Below are positions 14,041-27,800 of a DNA stretch of 64,000 bases, piece by piece. The stretch lies in the NCBI GenBank assembly GCA_016859345.1, contig CM029121.1, forward strand, positions 4,782,029-4,846,028. Reading direction: 5' to 3'. The stretch is from Istiophorus platypterus. Lineage: Eukaryota > Chordata > Actinopteri > Istiophoriformes > Istiophoridae. The notes beneath the pieces were generated by a model. The model did not search any database, was not told the DNA's origin, and was given only the letters and a program-made list of their open reading frames with translations. The position numbers were made by a program, and so were the translations under genes. Every line of letters starts with the position of its first letter. Within the stretch, counting starts at the first letter, position 1.

Positions 14041-15299
14041 AATGTTATATCATATGGCAAAATCATGATTCTATGAAACTAAAGGTTTAAAAAAAAATTC
14101 TGAAAGGAGAGACTTAACAACCAGCCAGTTTCCTTCTGTATATTTATTTTAGGACATTTTACTTTTTTAGCAAACATTGTCACCTGTTTCTGTCATGAAA
14201 TCCTGATCCTAGGACCAGATTATCTACATCTTCATCTTCAATAACTTGTTACAGCCCCTCAGAACAGTGCACATACATGCAGGCACACACCCACCCACAC
14301 ACACACACATTTATGATTAGTATTAGGAGTGAAAATGTACAACTACAGCCAGCTGAGAATGTTTCACCTTCCATCTGCATCTTTGCTGAACAAGTCTTTC
14401 TGCAGACATCAGGACTTGTGAAAAGCTGCATGTTGAATAAAAGTGTATATTGTCTCATTTGCCTGGAAAGAATAATGACTTCCCAAAACAATAACTTTCA
14501 TAATGAATAATACACCCTTGTCCAGCATGTATGAAAGAAAGGGGGGGACTTCCCCAGTGGCTTCAGCGCTATATTTATTATGTTAAGTCAAATCTGCCAG
14601 CTGTGAAGCATGAACAATGAAATAACACATCAAACTATAGGATGAATCAGATTTTGTGGCACAGTGAACTCAAGTAGTCAATCTTAGAGGTACATGAAAG
14701 ATTGACGTGTGTAAAAACAAATCCACACTTAAAAAATATTTCTCTAATAGCAAAGCTGATAACGGTTCTTTAGTTACCCCCAATTACTTTCAGGAAATCT
14801 TAAATCTTGGTCCATAATTGAATGTATTAACTTCCTTTTTCTGATTAAATTTGATGTTTGTTACTTTAGGAAAAATAAGGAAAGTACAGTTTATCAGTGG
14901 TGGTAGAATTAACGATACAAGTGCAATGCTTTTTTCTTTCAGATCAATCAAAGACAACCTTGTCTCACAAATTTATGCATCATTGTTTAGAGTCACATTA
15001 GGGCGAGAATATAACTTTTGAGCTATCCACTTAAAAAACCCATTATTATAGATAATATATATAAGTCAATGTGTAAAACACTCCACTGTAAAACAATGTT
15101 ACCTCCCCATACAAAGAGCTTGTATTCTTCTTTTCCCCTGCTAGTTTAGATCCTGAGCACTAAAAATATACATCAATTTTACCGTACAATAAAGACAGCA
15201 AGCACAAGTTCAAATATTACAATATAAGCTTTGTTTCTCCAACACGCCCTCTTCCTCTTCACAAGTTACATATGTAACGTGCTGAAAATGGATAGTTTG

Positions 15300-15620
15300 A
15301 CATAGGCTTGTTTGTTTCCTTGCCAAGAGATTGATACCACTCTGATATCTGTAAAGTACATATGTAGCTATACCCAGCACCTGGCTAAAGACTGCAAACA
15401 AGGGGAAACGGTTAGCCGAGCTCTCCCTAAAGGTAAAGGTATACAAAAACCAATCCCATGTAACAGCACCTCTGAAGCTCACTTCAACTTGTCATATCTG
15501 ACGTAGCCAACAAACTGTCCAGAACTAACATTTTGGTTAATGAGTATAGTGAGTTTAGAGGTGCTGTTACTTAGATTTTGTCACTTAGCGATTGTGCCAG
15601 GCTTTTTCCTCTTTTTCCAG
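15300..15620. repeat. Teleost interspersed repeat, diverged
   Basis: Short words such as GAGATTGATACCACTCTGAT, CCTGGCTAAAGACTGCAAAC and CAGCACCTCTGAAGCTCACT match a repeat often seen in fish introns. It has no open coding frame of note. Family unassigned. Confidence 0.45.
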
Positions 15621-16788
15621 GCTTATCCAGGTATCATTTCCCATTCAACGCCCAAGAAATTCATACTTCCCAAACTTATGAACTATTTCTTTAGGATTTG
15701 GAAGTTGCTTTAAAATCAATACCTACGGGCAGATAGAGAAATTTAAAGATTTTGTTAAAAGAAAGCAGAAAAAAACTGCTTTTTTTTTTTGGCCATGAAG
15801 GGACACAGCAACAAGCTGCTTACAAAACACTGACATATTGGCATCATATGAAGTTAATATAGCTAACGTATTAGCATACAGTTGCATATTTGGGCTATAT
15901 AGCCTGCAGACATGGAGCAACATTAGCATTCATTTCTCTATCACCTGATAAATCAAACTCTGATATTCCCTCTGCTTTTAGTGCTGTAGTGAATTGTCTA
16001 CCAACTGCTGAGAAAGTATCTACCTCTGTAGCTGTTAAAGAGAGATATCCACCAGTTAACTGCTAACTTTAATGGGCAGGTAATGTTCCCGGGTTATTCT
16101 GAGGGTTTTTTTTGTTGTTTGTTTGTTTTTTTCAATTGAAAACAGCTGCTTGCTGCGTCTAAAAACAATATTGATGAGAACAATGAGAGTGAACCAAACT
16201 GGTTCATGGTAAAGTTGGAGGCCTTAAAACCAAAACATTCAGATGAAAGTTGCTAAAATGCTTATTAGTAGAGCTGAAGGGAACTGTACAGTCAAGTGAT
16301 AATTCCCTGCATGATGAGTGGAGTAGCTTTAAAGACTGACTTTCACTTATATAGCAAGTTGGTAAGTTGGATCTTTTTGTTTTATGATATTCTCTCCAGT
16401 GATGATTTTTGTCTTTCAATTATAAATCCTGAACAGTAACTGTAGCTTATCACTAGGTGGTAGCACTGAGCAAAAACACTTGTGCAGGAGTCCTTGTTCA
16501 GAGAAAGTCTGGGAACCTTTGTCAAGTAAACTGTCCCTCTTTTGGCCCCAACAGTGGCATTAAATACTTCTCCTCTCATTCCCTGTCATACTAAATATTG
16601 ACTGTACGTACTCTAGCCATGCTTATTTTACAAGAACTATTCAGCTTTCTCTCAATAAATGTTCACATACCGCGTCAATAACTCCTTAACCGTAACATAT
16701 TCTTTTTCAAGGCCACATATACACATAACCAATACATTCCATTTGCTGTCTAATATTGTGGAAAAAAAAATATTTTTAAACCGCTATT

Positions 16789-16794
16789 TTTATT
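16789..16794 (-). terminator. ano10: Candidate poly(A) signal of ano10
   Basis: AATAAA on the minus strand, 235 nt past the ano10 stop codon, followed on that strand by a T-rich stretch. It is the nearest canonical signal I found; alternatives further downstream are not excluded. Confidence 0.4.
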
Positions 16795-17028
16795 GTACTA
16801 GACTAATGTGAAGGTGCATTTCAAAGTGTGTACATAGCAGAAGCACAATTATAATTCCAGAGAGCAACACGCTTTAAAGCATACATGTGGAGTATGAGGG
16901 GTACCAGCAGTATGCCTTGTGGGCCAAGCTAGAGAGGTCCACACAACACTGGGGATGGTTCTGTATCTTCTGGGGTAGCAGCCTAGCACAAGATGACATA
17001 AAGCGTCACCTCAACATTTGAAACAAAA

Positions 17029-20000
17029 TCAGGACTCTTCAGATTGCAGCTTCTGGAAGAGAACAAAAAAAGTTGTTATACAGATGAAGAAAAACGCCAA
17101 AATACTCAGTAATGAAATGTATGGGGGAAGAGTTTAACCTGCTGTTTCAGGGCCTGCATGGACATATACTCAATATGCTCTCTCTTTTTTCGGATCCAGT
17201 CTGGTTCATCAGGGATCAGGACACTCAGAATTAACTTAACCAGGATGAGCACATGCTGCAAAAACAAAAACAGATAAAAATGTTAGTGGAAGACACACGG
17301 ATGCAATTTTTTAGCATGTGTTTCTCACTAATGATCTCTCCATCCTCCTTCTTACCTCCACCAAAACGGCCAACAACAGAACGTTTGTGCTGCTCATCCC
17401 ACCCTCCTGACACAGCTCTTGCAACCGTGGCGACAGCAGCAGCAGCCAGCAGTTGGACACAACAGAGAAAAAACTCAGGACCTCGAAAGCGATCTGGAAC
17501 ACAAGACAATGACATGGGCTTTTCCCTTGTAACTGTGTGTGACATACTGTGGCGTCTCACTTCTATCGTGTGTTGTGTTCTCTGCTGACCTGCCACACAC
17601 CCATGTTAGCCACAGGGGGGGAGAAGGCTTTGCGGAAGAGTTTGCAGATCTTATAGGCATCCGACCGGATCTCTGTTAGGTTGTTGATGAGCAGCAGCAC
17701 CGCCGTCAGAGGATACACACAGGAGAAAAGACTGAAATACCCAAACTGCACCAGGAGCTCAATGTATTCTGCAAACAGACCCTGTAACAAAACAAGAATC
17801 TTGCTGTCAAACACAGCTAATAGGCCTTTGTCTGGCCTTGTTTTGAACTGCGGAACTAAATTCTGTGTACAAACAGGGAAGGCAGGAAAGTGGCTTTGGT
17901 TCCTAAGTTTGTCCTCCTTGGGGTCATCGTCGCTCTCTGTCCTGTGCGGGGCACTGATGAACCGGTCCACCAGGAAGGGTATGACCACCTCCGTCACCTG
18001 GTTCACCAGCTGAGTCACTATCAGCAACGACGCCAGACGCTTTAGACAGATGGAGGAGGAGAACATGTGATTTTGTGGTCACTCAGGAAGTGTCATCCGG
18101 TCACTTTTTTCATGACATTTCAACTCTCTCTAAAAGGGGCACTCCACTGATTTTTCCTGGTTTTTAGACCTCTAAATTGCTGCCAGTTCTGCAGATTTAT
18201 TCAGCGTTCCGGATAGATCGTTTGTTGAAGACTGTTTCCACCAGTGAAGAAACAGTCATCAAATCAAAGGATTGTACGCTAGATAAAAAAAAGGGGGTAT
18301 CTTTTTTTTTTTTTTTTTTTTTTTTTACATAGCTAGCTAGCTACCTAACTACATCCATGTACAGAAAAATGACAATAAGTGTGGACAAGATTGGCACAAC
18401 TGTACCGGTTGTAGTAAACTAACAAAATTAAAACACTGGCCATTTTGACAAATGTTATTTGCTCCTAGCAGCTGCTATGCTATCTTTTGTGTAAATTGAA
18501 AATGTTAATCAATTTCTCACAGCCAGAAATCGACTAATATGAATATGATGTCTGGCTAAATGAATGAAGTGAAACGAATTGGCAATGAAGTCAGTTTGTC
18601 AGGCTGGATAAACAGTTGTATTAAGTTTTCTGTGACTCTGATGGAGCCCTCACATGTTTCTCAACTGGAGATTGAAAAATTGGGGGTGTTTACAGGAGTC
18701 GTAGGATTTAGTGTTTTTCGGATCATGACCCACATTAGAGGCTACAACTGGGGATATTTCAACCTTTTCTGCATTGACTTGGACTATTTCCTTATCTATC
18801 TGATGCATGTTCAAGGTTAAGGAGGCACAATATTGAATTGTTGGAGTAACGCCTTAAAGACCTGAAGGAATGGTAGAGCTGAGCTGTTACCTTACGAAGC
18901 AAAGGCACATCCTGCTTGAAGAATGCGATGTGGAAGAGCACAGCAAAGTAGTTAAAGAAGGTGAACTGGGGGAAAAGAGAAAAGAGGAAAGTAAATTAGC
19001 CTGTTTAGTTGGCATTTATGAACCATTGGTTCATGAGTAGCGGAGAAGAAGAACTAACCACTAAGACTTTTGCCGTAAGATGCTTTTCGAAGGCTGACTC
19101 CTCTCTGTGGTTTTCTAAGGGGACACAATGAGAGGCCATCAGGTTTCCCTCAGCATTATAGGCAAATGTAATGTAACATACTGTGTCATATTGTATTTGT
19201 GAGATTGCATGAGCTGATCATCTGCACTCTCATAACTATATCCACTTCTCTATGTCTCTCTTAGTTTTGGTCCCCCATCTTACTCACATCTTCCTCCTGA
19301 CTGCTACTGTACTGCAGTATTCATAAATATCTGAGTCTACATTCTTTCTGTGGCATCCCCTTCATCTCACTTACCATATTCAGTCAGAGACTGTGCCACC
19401 GTCTTGTAAATAGTCGCTAGCATGTTTGTATAGATGATGTGAAGCCCTGAGGGCAGGTAGAGCAAAGTCTGAGACAGCAGGGAGTCCCAGTCTTTGTGTA
19501 GCTGTTGCACCTGGGCCTCCCCCCAGTAAAAACAAAGCATACCCAGAACCACCAGCCCTGCAGGAGGAGACGTGATGGGACAGGAGAGAAGAGGAGGGAG
19601 GCAGAGCTTAGGAGAGGTTTTGCAATATTAATGAACAGAGCACAATTCGCTGCATCATAGTGCTTTTACATTTTCATACATGTGTGTAGCACTTCACCTT
19701 CAGCTGACATTGACTTGCTGTTTTATTGCTCAATAGATCTTTGTAAAACTTTAATGATACTTCATCTTTTACTTGAGGCATCAAAACAGCTAATCAATCT
19801 CTCGTTTCCTTTCACTCGATTCAAAATTAAAGTTAAAATCCTACCTAGAAACAGTCCCACCACTGGGACAGACACCAGTGCCATGCGCAGGTCTCTCTTC
19901 CATTCAGGAAAGAGGGGCTCCACGCGACCTGTCACAGGGTTGACCCCAAGGTCACCCTGGAAACCAGGCCGGGGCTCTGCGAAGCGCTCGGCGAGGTGCA

Positions 20001-21801
20001 GGGTCCCCCAACGGTAGGAGAGAGAGGAGCTCCTACGTTTCCATAGCTCCATGACCACGGTGGACCAGAGCATGCTGAACACGGCCTGGACCATGTGACC
20101 ACTGATCGCTGGCCCCGAGTCATCTTCCACATTTGTGACCTGAGAGCCAGAGACTGACTGCACCACCTCCTTCTGAACCTCACCTGTGATGTGCAAGAAA
20201 AACTGTGTGGCAAGTTTGTTTGGTCTTCGATTTATCAGCCTTAATTACCAAGAAGGGGTGAGCAGCCAACAATTACTTTTTCTTGGCTTCCATAGATAAT
20301 AATAGCAAGGTTTTCTCTTTAAAATGAGCACTGCAACTTCACCAGGCTATATGGATGGCAGACTATAGGTCTTGTTCAATCCTTCCATGTTCCTTTTTTT
20401 TCCTTAGGTGTAAAGTGTCACACACAAGCCACTAAAAATGATCATGTCAATGTGTGCTGCTAACGTCAAAAACCAGGTGCAGCTTTAAGACACAGTGACT
20501 ATCGAGATGTGAACAGGTTTCTAATTAAGGTACTCTAGTAGTTTGAAAAATCTTGTTCTGAGATAAGAAATGAATGTGCATCCATTCTAGTGGTAAAATT
20601 ATGTTTTTGAGTGCTAAGTATCATATAAATGCCAAACACAGTATACAAATAAAAAATTAAATGATAAATCCACACACCTACCTGAGAAGTATGTGATGGT
20701 CAGGCCTAGAATTGCTGGTGGGAGTAGAGACCAGGTGTAGAAATCAAGAAAGCTGAAGTAGAAAGCCACAGAGCTTCCAAAATATCCATTGACTGAATCT
20801 GGATAAATCAGCAGACAGAGGTTTCTGTTGTAAGTACATCTATGCACTGTTTAACTGTCTTACAGGCAGAGAACAGATGTTATCACGCACCAAGCCATCT
20901 TTTGTGGATCCTAATTCCTCCTTGGGAGGATGCAAGCATGGAAAACAGACGTTGTCCATGCAGTTTCTGCATGTCTGTGAGTACAATTAGTCATGTGGTA
21001 GCGTGTGTATATGTCTAGTATGTTTCCACTCACCCAGTGGCTGAGCCAGCTGATTACCAGAGTACCAGGCTTCACTGAGACCCTTTAGCTGGTCTGGGTT
21101 GTGGAGGGGAAACATGTCCACCACCACACCGGCCGACCTGAGCTTCTGCCCTGCAACAACACTCACTTTTACACACATGACAGCAAATTGACACTTCAAA
21201 CCAAAGTCACTTGGGAACATGGATAAAGGAGGGATACTTTTGCAATAAAACAATTAACAATCCGTATATATATATACAGTTACATGCACACACATACAGA
21301 CATATATTGTATAGGACCACACTGAAATTGATGCAGAGTGAAGCAATTTCATAATTGAATGTGAGGAGAGAAGAACAGCTGAGGTCAGCAAGACAGATAA
21401 ACAAAGTAGATAATGAAGGAAAATGTGTTTTCAGCTGTTAACAAAAAATATTTTCATGACTGTTAAAATCTAAGAAAAGCAAAATTGTTGTCCAAAAACT
21501 ATGAAAAACATCATTGAGTCACACTGTTGAGCTGGGTGACAAGTTCCTTCATTATCATGAACAAGACGCTCCAGTTTATTTTGACTGAATCCCACATTCA
21601 TCGTCCTTCGAACAGAAAAACTCACTGTGGCACTAAACGTATGAAAATCTGCAGTTTAGAATATTCACATACACATGCACTATTTACTCCTGTTTGAATA
21701 ACGTTTGCTGTTTGTTGGTTTACATGGGATTTGTTGACTATAAGTAAAAGCTAGAATAACACAGGCCTTATCCTTTAAAGCGGTGATCTTCAGCTGCTGA
21801 T

Positions 21802-21882
<81 letters not shown>

Positions 21883-24800
21883 ATGTGGGATTGTCTCTCT
21901 TTGTTCTAAGGCTTTCAAAAAAAATGCATTTAATTTAGAAACAAATTCATAAAACAAAAATCCTCCCCCTCACAGGTAGATTGTTTTCAAATTACTTCAA
22001 TAATGAGTGATGCAATTATTTACTTCAGTCAATATTTTTCCATCTCTTTACATCCCATCTCTCCACTCTGATCTGGAAGCACAGTTAGAGTACTCACAGA
22101 TGTTGTCTCGTTGTTGCAGTATGCAGCTGTCTGGTAGGCCGGGTATCCTCAGATCCCTCTGCACCCGCAAACCATCCAGTTCATACTTCACTATGTACTG
22201 TCGCTCTGCCAGTGTCAGGAACATCTCCATGTTGTCTGTTAGATGCATGAACAGATACAGATAAATCCGTATCTCAGACGATACATGAATACAAATGCAC
22301 AGACAAATGAAAATATTTTTTTTAAAAGAAGAAAATCTGAAAAGTGCTCTCCTCCTCACATAGACTGATACCCTTGCTGTCATTTTACTGCATACCAGCA
22401 TTTCTCCTGAGGAAGACACGGAAGTAATTTAATGACAACCATCACAGGAGCTGGGTTTGCATGATAGTTCCAACCTAAACTTGGAATAGATCATCCAGCT
22501 ACTAGAGATGTGCCTTGACACCACCTATTTCATGTACAAAGGAAATTTATCTCAGAAAACTAAATGCACGCCCATAGGGTCGCCCATTTTCCCACTGTAG
22601 CAAAACTGCAGCTTCTACATGTTTGCACCAAACTGCACTTCTCCAGTATCAGCAGCTTCAACCAACACAACAACACTGTTATTCTCTACTGATGTGATGC
22701 ACTGCAATGATGCCATGAACTTCAAATGCATTTTCTTAACTCTAAATGATTTCTCATGTGTTTAACATCGTTTTCTTTTCTTTTCATCTTTCATTTAGAG
22801 AGCATAGTTTGCAAGATATATAATACAAGTGTGCATACTGATTGCACATATCAGATCGGTCTTTGCTCACAGTATTCTCAGTCTCATTCCCAATGAAGGG
22901 GAATTTATTTCTGTTGTCTCTGCTTATTTACTATGTTAGAATATATGTGTGAGGTGCCAATGTTAGATTCTATATTCAAGTCCCATACATTATAAAGGGA
23001 CACTACTGGTTGGACACTGAAGTCAAAGTGGACAGCTTTAGCATGAGAATTTTTAAATGTTGGGTGAGGCAGCAGGAGAAGCCTTCCCATGCAACAGAGA
23101 TCAGAGGACTGCTCCACTGTGACATAGAGTCCACAAAAAGGTGCTCAACCAAATCCAGCATATGCTGGATGGCAAATCAGACACGCCCAGGAAAGGAAGA
23201 CATCAGATCTGGAACCAAATACTAAACAACTGACTCTTAGCTTCAAAAAGGATTTTTTTTTTAAACCCAAATCTCATGTCCAGAGGTCCATGTCCAAGTT
23301 TTCATGTGAACAGGAAGAGGATAGTAGGCTTCCATTCCTTCTCATCTGTATATGAATTATACAGAATCCCCACTCACATAGACCCATATCGTAATTTTAA
23401 CTCCTAAAAACAATTTTTACGTAGACGCTCTGCAGTGAGGTCTCACATTTATAGAGCACAACATCCTGTGAGTGAAGACAAGGACAGAGAAAGGGAATAA
23501 CAGCATGATGGAAAGATACCCTAAGTTAATGGCTACAAGAAGTGTATGATGGAATTTAAGACCAAAATGACACTGACTTGCAGCTAGAACAACTAGTCAG
23601 ACTCTACAAGTCACAAACACTTTCCACAAACTATTCAACATCCTGATATCTCTGCTGGGATGCCCTATAGACAGGACCAACCCCCGATCACATGTGACAA
23701 CTGGTGGGGACACACCGTCTGTGTATGACAAAAGCTAGTTTTATGGCCTGCAACAGGATGCTTCTGTTACATCAGGGGAACACAATGATATGTCTAACAC
23801 TATGCAATGAACAATGAGCAACCCATGTTATATTAGTGAGTGTACAGGTTGAGTGCAAGTCTTTTTTCCAGACATTAGGTTGGTTTTGGGCAAATGGTCA
23901 ATCATGTTCTAGTCTATTTCTCTGGAAAACCAAAGAAGGGTGAGATTTTGTTTTTTCTTCCTGAGACACATCCTTTTCGCTCCTGTTGGGCATATGTCTC
24001 AAATGTACAATATATTTTTCTAATCCTCAACCCATCACTGTTTTGTGTGCTAACTGTGTTTAAGGGCAGTTTCTGTAACACAGTAAAATTGTACCTGTTG
24101 AAATTGAAACCAACGTGTGATGATAAATTTTTTATGCTCTTAATGTTTTAAATGCTGTATTAAACACTAACATCCTTTCCTCTCATTTATTCATGAATAG
24201 ACTCAAAGCTCCTCTACCGTACCTGAATCTTTAAAGTTGTCTCTGTCATTGTAGTAGAAGGCCACCATGTCCCCGTTGTGGTAAGGTTTACACAGACCCA
24301 ACTCTTCAGTGGCTCGGAGTAATGTACAGCGTGGGGCGGAAACCACGATGATGTCACCACTAGCATCCTCGCCTGGATGGGCCAGTAATGCAGCACCTGG
24401 GGTGGGACAGTGAAGCAAAGAGGGAATAGTGAGTCTTTGATTTGGAATTTGTGACCAAATAGTTGCCACTATAGGAAGGAAGAACAGATACAGCAACCAA
24501 AACTGTTGTTTATGGGCATGAAAGTATTGTTTTAATACAGACTTAAAAATGTAAACTTATCCTAAAAATGTTGAGCTGGCCACATTTCCTCAATAAGAAG
24601 AAGCTTTACATAGTTGCTGATATATTATCTAGACATATAGGCAGTGAGGAGGTTCTATTCTTAGTTAGCACTTCTCTTGACATAATCAATCTGTCCTTAT
24701 ATCAGTCTATGTACTGCAGTCCTTTAAAATAATTAAGCCTCTTCTTAAAAAGTGAACCCTCGAGCCAGATGTTTTAGCCAACTATAGACCCATATCCAAC

Positions 24801-27800
24801 CTTCCCTTTCTCTCTAAGATCCTTGAAAAAGCTGTTGTCAATCAATTGTTCTTTTTTACATCATAATTTTATCTGAGGATTTCCAGTCAGGATCTAGAGG
24901 CATCATAGCAGAGAGTCAGCACTGGTGAAGGTTACGAATGATCTACAAACCGCATCGGATAAAGGACTCGTCTCTTTACTTGTTCAGTTAGATCTTAGTG
25001 CCGTATTTGACACTATTGACCATTACACCCTATTACAGGGACTGGAACATTTAATCTGCATCAAAGGACTCACTCTTAGCTGATTTAAGACCTATTCATC
25101 AGATGGATTTCAATTTGTGCATGTTGAGGATAAATCCTCCATATATTCAAAAGTTAGTCACTGAGTTCCGTGCTTGGAGCAGCTCTATTCACCATATATA
25201 TGCTTCCCTCAGGCAGTATTATCGGGAAGCACTGCATAAACTTCCATTTCTATGCAGATGATACCCAATTTTACCTGTCAATGAAGCCTGACCAAACCAA
25301 TCAGTTAGCTAAACTTCAAGCATGTCTTAAGGATATAAAGATCTGGATGAGCAGCAACTTCCTACTATCGAACTCAGATAAAACTGAAGTTATTGTGCTT
25401 GGCCCGCAACACCTCGGAAAGGCATCATCATATGACATACTTTCTCTAGATGGCAGTGCTCTGGCCTCTAGCAGCAGCGCAAGGAATCTCGGAGTTGTCT
25501 TCGATCAGGACATGTCCTTTAACTCCCACATCAAACAAACTTAAAGGACTGACTTTTTTCACCTTCATAATATCACAAAAATCAGGCTCAACCTTTCTCA
25601 CAGAAAAACTTGCTCATGCTTTCATTACTTCTAAGCTCAATTATTGCAACTCCCTGTTATCAAGCTGTCCCAAGAAAACATTAGATCTGAATCAGCTGGA
25701 GAGTATTGACAAGAACCAGAAAGAGAGACCACATCTCTCCTGTGTTAGCTTCTCTGCATTGGCTCCCTGTAAAATCCAGAATACAATTTGAAATCCTCCT
25801 CCTCACCAACAAAGCCCTTAAAGGCCAAGCACCATCCTATCTTAAAGAGCTCATAGTACCTTATTATCCCAGTAGAACACTTCACTCCCAGAATTCAGGC
25901 CTACTAGTGGTTCCTGGAGTCTCCACAAGCAGAATGGGGGCAGAGCTTTCAGTTATCAGACTCCTCTGCTGTGGAACCATCTTCCAGTTTGGGTCCAGGA
26001 GGCCGACGCCCTCTCCACATTTAAGAGTCGGCTTAAATCCTTCCTCTTTGATAAAGCTTATGGTTAGAACTGGCATTATCTCGAGCCATCTCCTCACTAT
26101 GCTGCTATAGGCCTAGACTACTGGGGGACTTCTCATGTTGCACCGAGCTTCCCTCTCAACCACCTCCTCCTCTCTCCGCGTGTGCATTAACACCTCAAGA
26201 GTACTCGTTACTAACTGTCCTTCCTCTCTCCCACAGTTTTGTGCTTCCTTGTCTCTCCTCCTCTTCCTCCTGTCGCTTTCTGCAGGTTTTATTTCTGACG
26301 CTCCTGAGTCTGGATCCATGGCTACAGATCATCTACTGCCCCAAGAGCCTGATCAACACCCACTGCTTTAATTATTATGGTTACTACTGTTACCATTTCA
26401 TTTAGTCCTATTAGTATTATCATTATCACTGTTAGTATAACTATAGTATATATAACTATTAGTTCCATTATGTGCTATGCACTCTCTCCTCCCTTTTCTC
26501 TCTCTCTCTCTCTTTCTCAGTCTCTCACCAGCCGGTCGAGGCAGACGGCCGTCCACCATGAGCCGGGATCTGTTCAACGGTTCTACCTGTTAAAAGGTGC
26601 CGCTGTCACCAAGTGCTGCTCATGGGGGAAATGTTGGGTCTCTGTAAATAATAACTATAAAGAGTCTGATCTAGACCTGCTCTATATTAAAACTGCCCTC
26701 AGATAAAGTCTGTTATGATATCACGCTATATAAATAAAATTGAATTGAACTGAATTGAATTGAATTGAATTGGTGGAGGTGTGACATTCAGGACAGCAGG
26801 TGACAAAGGTAACTTATGGGGTTTTGCATGATTTGGGTATGACTTCCTGAGACCATGAGGAGCTCTGTCTTAGCTAGGTTGAGCTTTTTGTGTTGGTGAG
26901 ACATGTAGCCAAACAGAAATAGATTCATGTCTACATCTGTTTGCCGGAGAAAATAAAAATAATGTTGAGTGTCACCAGCAAAGAAATTATAATGAAAGAA
27001 GTGGAGGCCGAATGTGGAGTGTCTGTTACAGTCAAAACAAAAAATGCGTAAATGTGTGAGGCTCAGTTACTGCAAGGCATCTTTGCTTGATGGCTCTTTT
27101 GAGATGGAGGTCTTTTCCACTGCAGAATCCCCTGAAGCAGACTTTAGTGGGGTGAAGGATGATGGTGGCCATGAGCTTCATCAACGTGAGCCTCAACTCC
27201 AGCCTCAGTAATGCTTAGTTCTCTAAGCCAAGCATGTAGTCAGGAGCCCTCTCATGAAAAATGCTGATTGCAAACATTCCTAACAGTGTGTTGCTATGCA
27301 GGGACCTGCTGCCATCTGCAACCGCTGCCGAGCCCTATGGAGGTCTGAAGGGAAAGAATGCAGTGCATGCATACCTCTACAATGTTAAAAGCCCAACTCT
27401 GAACAATTGCGCCAAAATTGAAAATGCTAATTTGAAGGTAAGCAAAAATTAGCATCAACTCCTGTCAATGATGAGGCTCAATCAGTATTAATTTGAAAAT
27501 TAGCACAATTAACAGATTCCCACTCAGTTGCTGGGGGAGGTGAGCCGCACACCTATGACTAGAGGGTGTTAACATTCTTTTGTTGAATAAATTTCTTGAC
27601 GGAAAAAAGGCCCAAACGGTTGATTCTGTGTCAGCTCGTCAGTTGTTGAACTGTGCAATACCTCCATAAGTAGAAATAAGTATATTTAGAAGCTTTAGGG
27701 GGTTCGCTCTTTATTATCTTTATTTTTAATTTAAGTTACTTAAGTTAGCTAACTAAAGTTCCTCTAAGCTAAACTGCAGACTCCATGATTTTATGGTTGT

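Larger units (their letters stand above)
13346..16788. other. Intergenic region between two convergent genes
   Basis: The interval lies between the inferred 3' ends of the SNRK-like gene (plus) and ano10 (minus). It contains two recognisable interspersed repeats (about 13600-14040 and 15300-15620) and a T-rich stretch near 16110. I see no gene in it. Confidence 0.6.

Noticed and set aside
17563..18066. A stand-alone 167-residue minus-strand protein
   Set aside because: It is two ano10 coding segments read through the intron-like 93 nt plus intron at both ends, not a separate gene.
26820..27030. Sequence resembling a teleost repeat (GAGGAGCTCTGTCTTAGCTA)
   Set aside because: Only weak word similarity to repeats I remember; not enough to call without a library search.
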